From Bacillota bacterium (lineage in GTDB: Bacteria > Bacillota > Bacilli > ZCTH02-B2): a DNA stretch of 64,000 nt. A model generated the notes under the pieces. The model was not told the origin of the DNA. It saw nothing but the letters and a program-made list of their open reading frames with translations, and did no database searches. Both the position numbers and the translations under genes were made by a program. Where the stretch lies: contig PKQY01000004.1 in assembly GCA_017577895.1 (NCBI GenBank), forward strand, positions 1 through 64,000. Reading direction: 5' to 3'. Shown here in pieces: positions 25,590-35,479 of the stretch (within the stretch, counting starts at the first letter, position 1; the number at the start of each line of letters is the position of its first letter).

Positions 25590-26828
25590 TCAGTTTTCGC
25601 TGGCAGCCCACTTTTCCAGTTTTTTGTCCGTCGGCAGCAACAGGGAGACAATGCCCAATACCGGCAAAAAGCTGCAGAGAATCATGACCGTTTTTACTCC
25701 TAACAAGTCCACCAATCCCCCCAGGGCCACCGAGCCCAATGCCCCCATGCCGAAGGCGAACCCGATGATTAAGCCCGACACGGTACCGACTTTACCCGGC
25801 ATCAAATCTTGGGCGTAGACGACGGTGACGGAAAAGCTGGATAAAATGATGAAGCCGATGACCAGCGACAGCGCGTATGCCCAGGCGGCATTGACATGAG
25901 GCAACAAGAGGGACAGAGGGGCTGAGCCCAACATCGAAAACAGGATGACGTTCCGCTTGCCGAACCGGTCGGCCAGCGGTCCGCCTAAAAAAGTGCCTAA
26001 TGCGCCGGCTGCCAGGAAGAGAAAAATGTACAGTTGGGCGCCCTTCACCGTCACACCGTATTGTTCCATCAAGTAGAACGGATAAAAGTTGGTGATGCCG
26101 GCATGGTACCACGACCGGACAAAGACGAATCCGACCAACAACACCAGGACCAGCCGCAGCCGGCGCTGATGCTGGGCCGATACCGCACCGGTCGCCGCGC
26201 GTTTTGCCGACCGTTTTTTCATTTCCTGCAGCCGGGGAAGCTGGGTCGTGTACCATGAGGCGATGTACATCATGACGAGAATGGCCAGGCCAGCCGGGAT
26301 GGCAAACCAGGCGGCACCCCTTTGTCCCAAATTGACAAAGACCAGCGCCGTCATGATCGGAGCCAGCGATTGGCCGCTGTTGCCGCCGACTTGGAAAATG
26401 GATTGGCCCAGTCCGCGTCGGTTGCCGCTGCTGAGGTAGGCGACGCGGGAGCCTTCGGGGTGGAAAATGGCGGAGCCCAAGCCCACCAACATCACCGAAA
26501 GCAGCACGAATCCGTAGTTGGGTGCAAAGGCCAGTCCCAACATGCCGCACAAGGTGAGGCACATACCGATGGGCAACATGTACGGCATCGGGCGTTTGTC
26601 GGTGTACCAGCCTACCACCGGTTGCATCACCGATGCCGTCATGTTGAGGGCAAAGGCCACCAGACCCAGCTGAAAGTAGCTCAGTTGCATCGATTCCCGC
26701 AAGATAGGAAAGATGGCGGGGATGACGGCCTGAATGGTATCATTAAACAAGTGGACGAGACTGATGGAGAACAAAATGTTGTAAAGCGTCCGGGTGGCCG
26801 GTTGAGAAGACTTGAGCGCCGCTTCCAT
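25590..26828 (-). CDS. MFS efflux transporter, Fsr type
   Basis: A 412-residue major facilitator protein with 12 predicted helices. The N-terminal SISLVHLFNDTIQAVIPAIFP and the helix 4-5 segment GLGSAIFHPEGSRVAYLSSG are characteristic of the fosmidomycin-resistance (Fsr) group. The motif A-like loop GWYTDKRPMPYMLPIGM is also present. Substrates of most members are unknown. The gene is divergent from rsmF. Its promoter carries an inverted repeat over the -35 (26895-26912), suggesting control by an unlinked repressor. Confidence 0.87.
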   Translation of the reverse strand: MEAALKSSQPATRTLYNILFSISLVHLFNDTIQAVIPAIFPILRESMQLSYFQLGLVAFALNMTASVMQPVVGWYTDKRPMPYMLPIGMCLTLCGMLGLAFAPNYGFVLLSVMLVGLGSAIFHPEGSRVAYLSSGNRRGLGQSIFQVGGNSGQSLAPIMTALVFVNLGQRGAAWFAIPAGLAILVMMYIASWYTTQLPRLQEMKKRSAKRAATGAVSAQHQRRLRLVLVLLVGFVFVRSWYHAGITNFYPFYLMEQYGVTVKGAQLYIFLFLAAGALGTFLGGPLADRFGKRNVILFSMLGSAPLSLLLPHVNAAWAYALSLVIGFIILSSFSVTVVYAQDLMPGKVGTVSGLIIGFAFGMGALGSVALGGLVDLLGVKTVMILCSFLPVLGIVSLLLPTDKKLEKWAASEN

Positions 26829-26874
26829 TCCGTGGCATCTCCTCTCCCATGCTCAACATTTCAAACATAAATTT

Positions 26875-26912
26875 ATTTTATCACGAGTTGTCGAGATGCG
26901 AATCATCGCATC
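26875..26912 (-). promoter_or_regulatory. Promoter and operator-like palindrome for the efflux gene
   Basis: Minus strand TTCGCA (26902-26897), 16 bases, TGATAAAAT (extended -10, 26883-26875). The -35 lies inside GATGCGA-ATCA-TCGCATC (26895-26912), an inverted repeat with 7-base arms and a 4-base centre, as for a dimeric repressor. Confidence 0.5.
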
Positions 26913-26946
26913 GTTAGGATTGCCGAGAGGCCTGAGGTGATAAGTG

Positions 26947-28491
26947 ATGACAAAGGATAGGGCGCAACAGCGCAAGGGACAAGGACATTCGTCCTATGGG
27001 CGCCTGCCGGAAGCGTTCGTGCAACGGATGCGCCATCAGTTGGAAGATGAAGCAGAACCGTTTTTGGCTGCGCTCCGCCAGGAGCGGGTGTACGGTTTAC
27101 GAATCAATCCGTTGAAAACTGAGCCAGAAGAATGGTTCACCCGTTGTCCGTTTCCACTGGAACCGGTGCCGTGGTGCCCGACGGGCTTTTACTATTCACC
27201 GGAAAGCCGCCCGGGGAAACATCCCTATCATGCAGCTGGCCTGTACTACATTCAAGAGCCGAGCGCCATGGCGGCGGTGGAGATGTTGGACGTGCAGCCC
27301 GGCGAGACGGTGTTGGATTTGTCCGCGGCTCCCGGCGGCAAGGCGACACAGATCGGAGCGGCTTTGCGGGGGGAAGGGTTGCTGGTGGCCAACGAAATCC
27401 AACCGAGCCGTGCGTCGATTTTGGTGGAAAACATCGAGCGGTTCGGCATCCGCAATGCGGTGGTGACCGTGGAGCGTCCCGACCGGCTGGCGGAACACTT
27501 CCCGGCGTTTTTTGACAAAATCTTGGTGGATGCGCCGTGTTCCGGCGAAGGGATGTTTCGCAAAGATCCGCAGATGATGTTGGTGTGGTCGTTGGACAAC
27601 GTCCGCCGTTTTGCCAAAAGCCAGGATAACATTTTGGATGCCGCGGCGACCATGTTGAAGCCGGGTGGAACGTTGGTGTACTCCACGTGCACGTTTTCGC
27701 CGGAGGAAAACGAAGGGACGGTGGCCCGTTTTTTGGTGCGCCATCCAGACTTTCAACTGGTCCGGCACCCTTTAGCCGTCCATTTTGATCCCGGCAGGCC
27801 CCAGTGGGGCGATGGCCGGCCCCAGTTGTCCAACTGTGTCCGCATTTGGCCCCATCGGGTGCGGGGGGAAGGCCATTTTGTCGCCGTGATGGTGAAGGCA
27901 GCCGATGCGACCGACGCCAAAGCTTCATCTGACAGCCGTCGGGGACAGGCAAGAGCAGGAACATCCCGGTCGGCCGCCGGCAAACTGCTGCGGAAGACGG
28001 CTTCCGACAGCCAATGGCGGGACGCTTGGAGCCGGTGGACGGCGTTTGCTCAACAGTTTTTGCAAGGGGCAGCGGAGAAGGTGGTGCCGTTGGCGTCGGT
28101 GGCACCGGAACGGCTGATCATTCGGCATGAACAGCTGTTTTTGCTTCCCGAAGCCGTAGAGGAAAGCGTGCGACAGCGTTTGGCGGGCTTGCGGGTGCTT
28201 CGGCCGGGGTTGCATTTAGGCACGCTGAAAAAAGACCGATTGGAACCGGCCCACGCTTTGGCGATGACGTTGCCAGCGGAGGCGGTCGTCCAAACCGTGG
28301 AGTTGTCACTGGATGCGGATGGACCTCAGGCGGCGGTGCGGTATTTGCGGGGCGAAAGTTTTCCGTTGTCCGAGGAGGCTGGACGAGCCGGATGGGTGTT
28401 GGTCACCGTCGACGGTTTTCCTTTGGGCTGGGGGAAAGCCAGCGGTGGGCAACTCAAGAACCATTACCCGAAAGGGTTGCGCTTGCTTTGA
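26947..28491 (+). CDS. RsmF-type 5-methylcytosine RNA methyltransferase
   Basis: SAM-dependent enzyme of the NOL1/NOP2/sun family, 514 residues. The SAM loop is VLDLSAAPGGKATQ, the two catalytic cysteines are in VDAPCSGEGMF and YSTCTFSPEEN, and the C-terminal 200 residues (LPEAVEESVRQRLAGLRVLR, YLRGESFPL, GWVLVTVDGFPLGWGKASGG) form the PUA-like RNA-binding part of RsmF and its Gram-positive relatives. It probably methylates 16S rRNA, but the target base is not certain. The start ATG 26947 has GAGGTGAT upstream. A linker (DATDAKASSDSRRGQARAG) is polar and likely flexible. Confidence 0.9.
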   Translation: MTKDRAQQRKGQGHSSYGRLPEAFVQRMRHQLEDEAEPFLAALRQERVYGLRINPLKTEPEEWFTRCPFPLEPVPWCPTGFYYSPESRPGKHPYHAAGLYYIQEPSAMAAVEMLDVQPGETVLDLSAAPGGKATQIGAALRGEGLLVANEIQPSRASILVENIERFGIRNAVVTVERPDRLAEHFPAFFDKILVDAPCSGEGMFRKDPQMMLVWSLDNVRRFAKSQDNILDAAATMLKPGGTLVYSTCTFSPEENEGTVARFLVRHPDFQLVRHPLAVHFDPGRPQWGDGRPQLSNCVRIWPHRVRGEGHFVAVMVKAADATDAKASSDSRRGQARAGTSRSAAGKLLRKTASDSQWRDAWSRWTAFAQQFLQGAAEKVVPLASVAPERLIIRHEQLFLLPEAVEESVRQRLAGLRVLRPGLHLGTLKKDRLEPAHALAMTLPAEAVVQTVELSLDADGPQAAVRYLRGESFPLSEEAGRAGWVLVTVDGFPLGWGKASGGQLKNHYPKGLRLL

Positions 28492-28514
28492 ATCGGCGAG
28501 TCGCAGCTTGAAAG

Positions 28515-28544
28515 TTGACACTGAATCTGGGGTCGTTTTATTGT
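28515..28544 (+). promoter_or_regulatory. Promoter of the men operon
   Basis: Perfect TTGACA (28515-28520), 18 bases, TATTGT (28539-28544). It lies 36 bases before the menF start. Confidence 0.65.
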
Positions 28545-28579
28545 AGTAGTGGTGGAAAGCCGGGAAAGGATGGAACGGG

Positions 28580-30034
28580 ATGGCGCTTTGCATTACCAGG
28601 CTCGGTCGGCAACAAATTGAGACGGCGTGGCAAAAAGGCAAGGAAATGGCCATGCAACGGGCGGCAGTGGTCTTGGTTAGCGTGACGGTTCCGGTGGCTG
28701 CGGCGGATCCAGTCGATCTGTTTGAACGTGGCTTGCGATTGCGGGAACAGGTGATGCTGTGGGCGAATCCGGGAAGCCGTTATGTCCTGGTCGGGTTAGG
28801 CCGGGCGGCGGAATTGACGGATGGGGAACCATCATTGGAGCGTTGGCAACAATGGCTGTCGGCGGGACTGCGGGAAGGTCCGGTGGAGCCGGGCTTGGGG
28901 CCAGTCCTGTTTGGCGGCTTTTCGTTTGATCAAGAGAAGCAACCCACGGCGCTATGGCAGGACTTCCCTCGGGTGAGTTTCGTGTTGCCCGAGTTTCAAT
29001 TTGTATTGCGGGACGGCGACGATCAAGGGTGGCTCACGGTAAACCGGTTCATTTCACCTCAAGATGCGGATGAGACCGGGCTCCAATGGTGGGAGAAAGC
29101 TTCAGATTGGCTTGAGTCGGCCCGAACGGGGCAACGAGGAGAGCAGGTGTCTCCAGAAGCGTCGCCGGCCACGGGCGATTGGTTGACACGGCTGAAACAA
29201 AACGGGGTGGACGTGTGGGAAGATGATCCCGAGACGTGGATGCATGCGGTCCGTCAGGGTGCGCAGGAAATTCGGGACGGGCATTTGAAAAAAATCGTGC
29301 TGGCCCGAAGGCTCTTTCTCCGCGTGTCCCGCGACTGGCCGACGGCCGACGTATTGCGGGCGTTGCGCCGGCAACAAGGAAACAACTGTTATTTGTTTGC
29401 CATCCGCCGGGGGGCGGGCTGTTTTCTCGGAGCCACGCCCGAACGGCTGGTGGAAGTGGCGCAGCAGGAGGTGCGGGTCGCCGCTTTGGCCGGGTCCATG
29501 GCCCGGGGCCGGACGCCGGAAGAAGATGAGCGGCTTGGAGAGCGGCTGTTGGCGGACCGCAAAAACCGGGCCGAGCACGCCGTTGTGCGGGAGATGATTC
29601 GCGAAGCCCTGGCGCCCTATTGTGAAATGTTGCACATTCCGGAAGAACCGGTACTGATGAAGTTGCGGGATATCCAACATTTGTATACCCCGGTGAGGGG
29701 CCGTCTGAAGCCGGGGCGGCAACTGTTGCAGTTGGTGCAGGCGTTGCATCCGACGCCGGCCGTCGGCGGGTATCCGCGGGAGGCGGCCATGGCACGGGTT
29801 CGGGCGTTAGAGCAGATGGATCGGGGCTGGTATGCAGGAGCCATCGGCTGGATGGACAGCGACGGCAACGGGGAGTTTGCAGTGGCCTTGCGTTCGGCTT
29901 TGTTCCAAGGACGGGAGGCGGTGTTGTTTGCCGGCTGCGGAATCATGGGGGATTCCGACCCGCAGACCGAATGGGAGGAGACGCGGGTGAAAATGACGCC
30001 GATGTTGTCGGCAATAGGAAGTGTGATAGGATGA
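28580..30034 (+). CDS. menF: Menaquinone-specific isochorismate synthase
   Basis: Converts chorismate to isochorismate, the first committed step of menaquinone synthesis. The 484-residue protein has the chorismate-utilising domain: the general base Lys in LKKIVLARRLFL, LGATPERLV, ALAGSMARG, and the C-terminal metal/substrate segment AGCGIMGDSDPQTEWEETRVK. The first 200 residues are the variable N-terminal part. ATG 28580 follows GAAAGGA. Its stop overlaps the menD start (ATGA), so the two are translationally coupled. Confidence 0.93.
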   Translation: MALCITRLGRQQIETAWQKGKEMAMQRAAVVLVSVTVPVAAADPVDLFERGLRLREQVMLWANPGSRYVLVGLGRAAELTDGEPSLERWQQWLSAGLREGPVEPGLGPVLFGGFSFDQEKQPTALWQDFPRVSFVLPEFQFVLRDGDDQGWLTVNRFISPQDADETGLQWWEKASDWLESARTGQRGEQVSPEASPATGDWLTRLKQNGVDVWEDDPETWMHAVRQGAQEIRDGHLKKIVLARRLFLRVSRDWPTADVLRALRRQQGNNCYLFAIRRGAGCFLGATPERLVEVAQQEVRVAALAGSMARGRTPEEDERLGERLLADRKNRAEHAVVREMIREALAPYCEMLHIPEEPVLMKLRDIQHLYTPVRGRLKPGRQLLQLVQALHPTPAVGGYPREAAMARVRALEQMDRGWYAGAIGWMDSDGNGEFAVALRSALFQGREAVLFAGCGIMGDSDPQTEWEETRVKMTPMLSAIGSVIG

Positions 30035-31947
30035 ATCGGCCTCAGGCGGTGTACGTTTATATAAATGCATTTATCGAAGAATTGGCCCGCAGCGGCGTGC
30101 GGCACGTTGTGTATTGTCCTGGGTCCCGTTCCACGCCGCTGGCCATGCGGATGGCGGAACACCCCCGTTTGCGTTGTTGGATGCACTTGGACGAGCGTTC
30201 CGCCGCCTTTTTTGCTTTAGGGATGGCAAAACGGTTGCGGGAGCCGGTAGCCGTCCTCTGCACGTCGGGCACGGCGGCGGCCAATTTCGCTCCGGCGGTC
30301 GTGGAGGCCCATTACGCCCGCGTTCCGCTGTTGCTGTTGACGGCGGACCGGCCGCCGGAGCTGCGGGATGCCGGCGCGCCGCAGACGATTGACCAACTGC
30401 ATCTGTTTGGCCGACACGTGCGTTGGTTTTTGGAAATGGCTTTGCCGGAAAACGAGCCGGAACTGTTGCGCTACGTGCGGACGGTGGCGGCCAAGGCGGT
30501 GGCGGCGGCGACGGGACCTTTTGCAGGTCCCGTTCATCTGAATTTTCCTTTTCGTGAGCCGTTAATTCCTGTCGCGCCGTCGGAAGAAGACGCCCTGGCA
30601 CCGTGGAAGAGCGGCCGCGAGAACGAGGAGGGGACAGCGCCCTTTGTCCAGGTGACGGCCGGCCGGCCCGCTATCGGCGATGAGGCGTTGCAGCAGCTGG
30701 CGGCGCAGTTGTCTTCCGCAGAGCGGGGCCTCATCGTCTGCGGTCCGCAGACCGATCCCCGCTTTGCCGCGGCGGTGGGACAACTGGCGGAGCGGCTGCA
30801 GTTTCCGATTTTGGCCGATCCGCTTTCGCAAGTCCGGTGTGGTCGTCATCCGTTGACGACAGTCATCGATGCGTACGACGCGCTGTTGCGGGTGCCGGCC
30901 TTTGTCGAACAGGCCAAACCCGATGTCGTTTTGCGCTTCGGCGGCTTGCCGGTATCCAAACCTTTAGTCCAATATTTGAACCGCTTTGCCGACGTGCGGC
31001 AATGGGTGGTGGACGTCACGCCCGTCTGGTCCGATCCGACATTTGCCGCGGCGGAGGTGCTGTTGGCCGATTCGACCGACCTTTGCATCCGGCTGGCGCA
31101 GTACATACCGGACACGCCGCCGGTCATGACCAATGAAGTATCGGCCCTGTCGCCGGCAACGGCCACGACGGCAAGGAACGGGGCCGGGGCTGCCGGTAGG
31201 TCGGCAGTGCATGGTCATGAAGCAAGGCGGGCCTGGCTGGCCTTGTGGCAGACGGCCAACCGACAAGCCCGCGAAGTGATGGAACGGGAGATGGCCGCCT
31301 TGGAGAGCGAGCCGGACGGCGAAGGGGCCGGATGGTTGTTTGAAGGGCGCATTTTTCACGAATTGTTCCGTCTGTTGCCGGATGGAAGCCTGTTGTTTGC
31401 CGGAAACAGCATGCCGGTGCGCGATTTGGACAGCTTTTTCCCGTCCGTGGACAAGGCAGTGGAATTTTATGCCAACCGGGGTGCCAACGGCATCGACGGT
31501 GTCGTTTCCAGTGCCTTGGGAGCCAGCGCCGCGGGGGATGGCCCGGCGCTGTTGGTCATCGGCGATTTGTCGTTTTATCACGATTTGAACGGACTGCTGG
31601 CGGCCAAGTTGCACCGGTTGAATTTGACCGTCGTGCTGGTCAACAACGACGGCGGCGGCATTTTTTCCTTTTTGCCGCAGGCGGACCATCCGCGCCATTT
31701 TGAGGCGCTGTTCGGCACGCCCCATGGTCTTTCTTTTGAGCCGGCGGTGGCCATGTACGGCGGCCGCTACTGCCGCGTGGAAAATTGGGATCAGTTTGCC
31801 CAGGCGGTGCGCACGGGGTTGACCGAGGGCGGGTTGCACGTGATTGAGGTGCGCAGCCGGCGGGATGTCAACGTCCGCCAACACCGCCGTATCTGGGAGC
31901 GGGTGGCAGAAGCCGTCGCGCAGCTGGCCGGCCCCGTTGTGAGGTGA
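30031..31947 (+). CDS. menD: SEPHCHC synthase
   Basis: Thiamin-diphosphate enzyme that joins isochorismate and 2-oxoglutarate to give SEPHCHC. Its 638 residues are a little longer than the usual 560-580. The N-terminus VYCPGSRSTPLAMRMAEHP and ThDP-activating Glu in HLDERSAAFFALG are typical, and the ThDP motif GDLSFYHDLNGLLAA...VVLVNNDGGGIF is intact. The excess length lies mostly in polar loops (e.g. SPATATTARNGAGAAGRSAV, about residue 375). The start overlaps the menF stop. Confidence 0.95.
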   Translation: MNRPQAVYVYINAFIEELARSGVRHVVYCPGSRSTPLAMRMAEHPRLRCWMHLDERSAAFFALGMAKRLREPVAVLCTSGTAAANFAPAVVEAHYARVPLLLLTADRPPELRDAGAPQTIDQLHLFGRHVRWFLEMALPENEPELLRYVRTVAAKAVAAATGPFAGPVHLNFPFREPLIPVAPSEEDALAPWKSGRENEEGTAPFVQVTAGRPAIGDEALQQLAAQLSSAERGLIVCGPQTDPRFAAAVGQLAERLQFPILADPLSQVRCGRHPLTTVIDAYDALLRVPAFVEQAKPDVVLRFGGLPVSKPLVQYLNRFADVRQWVVDVTPVWSDPTFAAAEVLLADSTDLCIRLAQYIPDTPPVMTNEVSALSPATATTARNGAGAAGRSAVHGHEARRAWLALWQTANRQAREVMEREMAALESEPDGEGAGWLFEGRIFHELFRLLPDGSLLFAGNSMPVRDLDSFFPSVDKAVEFYANRGANGIDGVVSSALGASAAGDGPALLVIGDLSFYHDLNGLLAAKLHRLNLTVVLVNNDGGGIFSFLPQADHPRHFEALFGTPHGLSFEPAVAMYGGRYCRVENWDQFAQAVRTGLTEGGLHVIEVRSRRDVNVRQHRRIWERVAEAVAQLAGPVVR

Positions 31948-31953
31948 ACCGGC

Positions 31954-32811
31954 GTGGACCAATTGTCGCAGCAAAACGGCCAACCGCATCCGAAGGAACA
32001 GGCCATATCCGTCAACGGCAAGACGTACCGGGTGCTGACCGACGGTGACGGTGTGCCGCTTGTTCTGCTGCACGGCTTCACTGGCAGCAGTGAGACGTGG
32101 CTGCCCTTTTTCCCTGTCTTTCGCCGCGCTTTTCGACTGGTGGCCGTCGATTTGCCGGGCCACGGGCAGACGGTTTGTCCCGACGATCCCCAACTGTACC
32201 GGATGGAGCAGGTGTGCGACGATTTGCTCGCCTTGTTGGACCGCTTGGGCATTGACACGTTCCACCTCCTGGGGTATTCCATGGGCGGGCGCGTGGCCCT
32301 CCATGTGGCGTTGGCCGCTCCCGATCAGGTGCGGACGCTGACGATGGAAAGTGCTTCTCCCGGCATTGCCGACGCTGGGGAACGGGCTGCTCGACGGCGG
32401 CAAGACGAACGGTTGGCGCAACAGTTGGAGGAAAACGGTATCCAATGGTTCGTCTCCTACTGGGAAGAACTGCCGTTGTTTGCCAGTCAAAAACGGTTGC
32501 CGGAGTCCGTGCGCCAACAAATTCGGCGGCAACGGCTCCGGCAACGGCCGCAAGGATTGGCCTGCAGCTTGCGGGGAATGGGGGCGGGCGTGCAAGAGGC
32601 GCTGCACGAACGCCTGCCGGAGTTGACGATGCCGGTGTTGTTGTTGACGGGGCAACTTGATGAAAAGTACCATCGTCTGGCAGAATGGATGCAAACCCGA
32701 ATTTCCCGTTGCCGCTGGGTGTCGGTTCCGGATACAGGACATACGGTGCACGTGGAAAAGCCGGACGCATTCGTCGAAGTGGTGTGGTCGTTCCTCCAGG
32801 CATGGACGTGA
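31954..32811 (+). CDS. menH: SHCHC synthase (alpha/beta hydrolase MenH)
   Basis: Removes pyruvate from SEPHCHC to give SHCHC. A 285-residue alpha/beta hydrolase with LLHGFTGSSETW, nucleophile elbow LLGYSMGGRVAL, the acid in LTGQLDEKY and the His in VPDTGHTVHVEKP. The start is GTG 31954, six bases after menD. The first 20 residues are a non-conserved extension. Position between menD and menB supports the assignment over other hydrolases. Confidence 0.92.
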   Translation: MDQLSQQNGQPHPKEQAISVNGKTYRVLTDGDGVPLVLLHGFTGSSETWLPFFPVFRRAFRLVAVDLPGHGQTVCPDDPQLYRMEQVCDDLLALLDRLGIDTFHLLGYSMGGRVALHVALAAPDQVRTLTMESASPGIADAGERAARRRQDERLAQQLEENGIQWFVSYWEELPLFASQKRLPESVRQQIRRQRLRQRPQGLACSLRGMGAGVQEALHERLPELTMPVLLLTGQLDEKYHRLAEWMQTRISRCRWVSVPDTGHTVHVEKPDAFVEVVWSFLQAWT

Positions 32812-32852
32812 AGGGACGTTAGTGAATTTTGAAGGAAAGGCAGGTCGACGCA

Positions 32853-33674
<822 letters not shown>

Positions 33675-33724
33675 TGTTTGGCGTGAGGGTTGGGGAACGG
33701 AAGCCGTGAAAGGAGGGACGGAAC

Positions 33725-35353
33725 GTGGAAGTGAGCCGCATGCCCAACTGGCTGGCGCGCCAGGCCCATCTGGCCCCGGAAAAGTTGGCCTTGATCGCCG
33801 ATGGGGTGCGCTGGACCTTTGCCGACTTGGAAGCGCTGGCCCTGCAGGGTGCCGCCTTGCTGGCTGATTGGGGCGTGGAGCGGGGCATGCGGGTGGCGGT
33901 GTTGGCGCAAAACAACCCCCGCTTGGTCGTCCTCATCCATGCCTTGATGAAACGGGGGGCCGTCCTCGTTCCGTTGAACATCCGGCTGACGGCGCATGAG
34001 CTGGCGTGGCAGGTGCGGGACGTCCAACCGCACCTGTTTCTTTATGATCAAGCGCATGAAGTGAAAGCGGCCGAAGTGTTGGAAGAAGTGGCGGTGCCTG
34101 CCCGGGCGTTGGAAGAATTGCCCTTGGCAACGCCACCGGCCGGTGAACCGGCGAACCGGCGGGAAGGCACTCCCCCGCAGGGGGCAGGCCAGTCCGGCGG
34201 CGGGGAAGATGTGGACGAATCGCCGGCGACGTCACCAATCGCCTTGCCCTATCTGGATCGGAACGATGTCCATTGCATCATCTATACGTCCGGTACCACC
34301 GGCCATCCGAAGGGTGCCATGCTCACGTACGGCAACCATTGGTGGAGCGCCATCGGCTCGGCGCTGAATCTCGGTAATTTGCCCGACGATCGGTGGCTGG
34401 CCTGTGTTCCGCTGTTTCACGTCAGCGGCTTGTCCATCCTGATGCGCAGCGTCATTTTGGGCATTCCGGTGGTGCTCATGCCCGGTTTTGACCCGGCAGC
34501 GGTCAACCGGCTCATCGAACAAGAACGGGTGACGATCATTTCAGTGGTCGCCAACATGTTGCAGCGGATGTTGGATGCCCAGGGCGACCGGCCTTATCCG
34601 GAGCACTTGCGGTGCGTCTTGCTGGGCGGCGGCCCGGCCCCGCGGCCGCTGTTGGAGGCGTGTGCCGAGCGGGGAATTCCGGTGGTGCAGACGTACGGTA
34701 TGACCGAAACGGCCTCGCAAGTGGTTACCTTGCCGCCCCACGAAGCGTTGCGCAAGCTCGGTTCGGCCGGAAAACCCTTGTTCCCGGTCGAGTTGCGCAT
34801 TGTGCCGCTGGCCGACGAGACCGGAGCAGCGGACGGGAAAGAGCGGGTGCCGTCCGGGGCGGCGACGGCGGTGGGCGAGATCGTGATCCGCGGTCCCAAT
34901 GTGACGGCCGGGTATTTCAACCGGCCGGAGGAAACGGCCCGCGCCATCCGGGACGGGTGGCTCCATACCGGCGATTTGGGCTATCTCGATGACGAAGGAT
35001 TTTTGTACGTGTTGGACCGGCGGAAAGACTTGATCATTTCCGGCGGCGAAAACGTCTACCCGGCTGAAGTGGAAGCGGTGCTCTTGTCTCACCCGTCAGT
35101 GGCGGAAGCGGGCGTCATTGGCCGAGCCGATCCCCGTTGGGGACAGGTGCCCGTCGCTTTCATTCGCGTTAAAGACGGCGAGACGTGGGATGAAGAAGCA
35201 TTGAAACAGCATTGCCGGAAACAGTTGGCGGCGTACAAAGTGCCGGTCCGCATTTACGCCGTGCCAGCGTTGCCGTATAACGCGTCCGGAAAGCTGATGC
35301 GGCGCGAACTGCGTCGGTGGTTGCCGAAGGATGAATCGGAAATTGAAATCTAA
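33725..35353 (+). CDS. menE: o-Succinylbenzoate-CoA ligase
   Basis: ATP-dependent ligase that activates succinylbenzoate with CoA. A 542-residue AMP-forming enzyme: P-loop IYTSGTTGHPKGAML, QTYGMTETASQV, LHTGDLGYLDDEGFLYVLDR, the C-terminal catalytic Lys in LPYNASGKLMRREL. It is longer than the common 480 because of polar inserts near residues 140-175 (PPAGEPANRREGTPPQGAG) and 375. GTG 33725 follows AAAGGAGGG. menC, which makes its substrate and follows menE in Bacillus subtilis, is not downstream here. Confidence 0.94.
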   Translation: MEVSRMPNWLARQAHLAPEKLALIADGVRWTFADLEALALQGAALLADWGVERGMRVAVLAQNNPRLVVLIHALMKRGAVLVPLNIRLTAHELAWQVRDVQPHLFLYDQAHEVKAAEVLEEVAVPARALEELPLATPPAGEPANRREGTPPQGAGQSGGGEDVDESPATSPIALPYLDRNDVHCIIYTSGTTGHPKGAMLTYGNHWWSAIGSALNLGNLPDDRWLACVPLFHVSGLSILMRSVILGIPVVLMPGFDPAAVNRLIEQERVTIISVVANMLQRMLDAQGDRPYPEHLRCVLLGGGPAPRPLLEACAERGIPVVQTYGMTETASQVVTLPPHEALRKLGSAGKPLFPVELRIVPLADETGAADGKERVPSGAATAVGEIVIRGPNVTAGYFNRPEETARAIRDGWLHTGDLGYLDDEGFLYVLDRRKDLIISGGENVYPAEVEAVLLSHPSVAEAGVIGRADPRWGQVPVAFIRVKDGETWDEEALKQHCRKQLAAYKVPVRIYAVPALPYNASGKLMRRELRRWLPKDESEIEI

Positions 35354-35385
35354 GCCGAGCGTCGATGCATGTTCGAGCGTCGGGC

Positions 35386-35406
35386 ATCCCCGTTTTGGGG
35401 GATTTT
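35386..35406 (+). terminator. Putative terminator of the men operon
   Basis: Stem ATCCCC / GGGGAT with loop GTTTTG, followed by TTT. Short but well placed, 33 bases after the menE stop. Confidence 0.45.
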
Positions 35407-35479
35407 CGGCCGAGATGTCGAATCATTTCGATGATATCGATGATATTGAAGTATCGTCAGTATAGGAGTGACGGACGCC

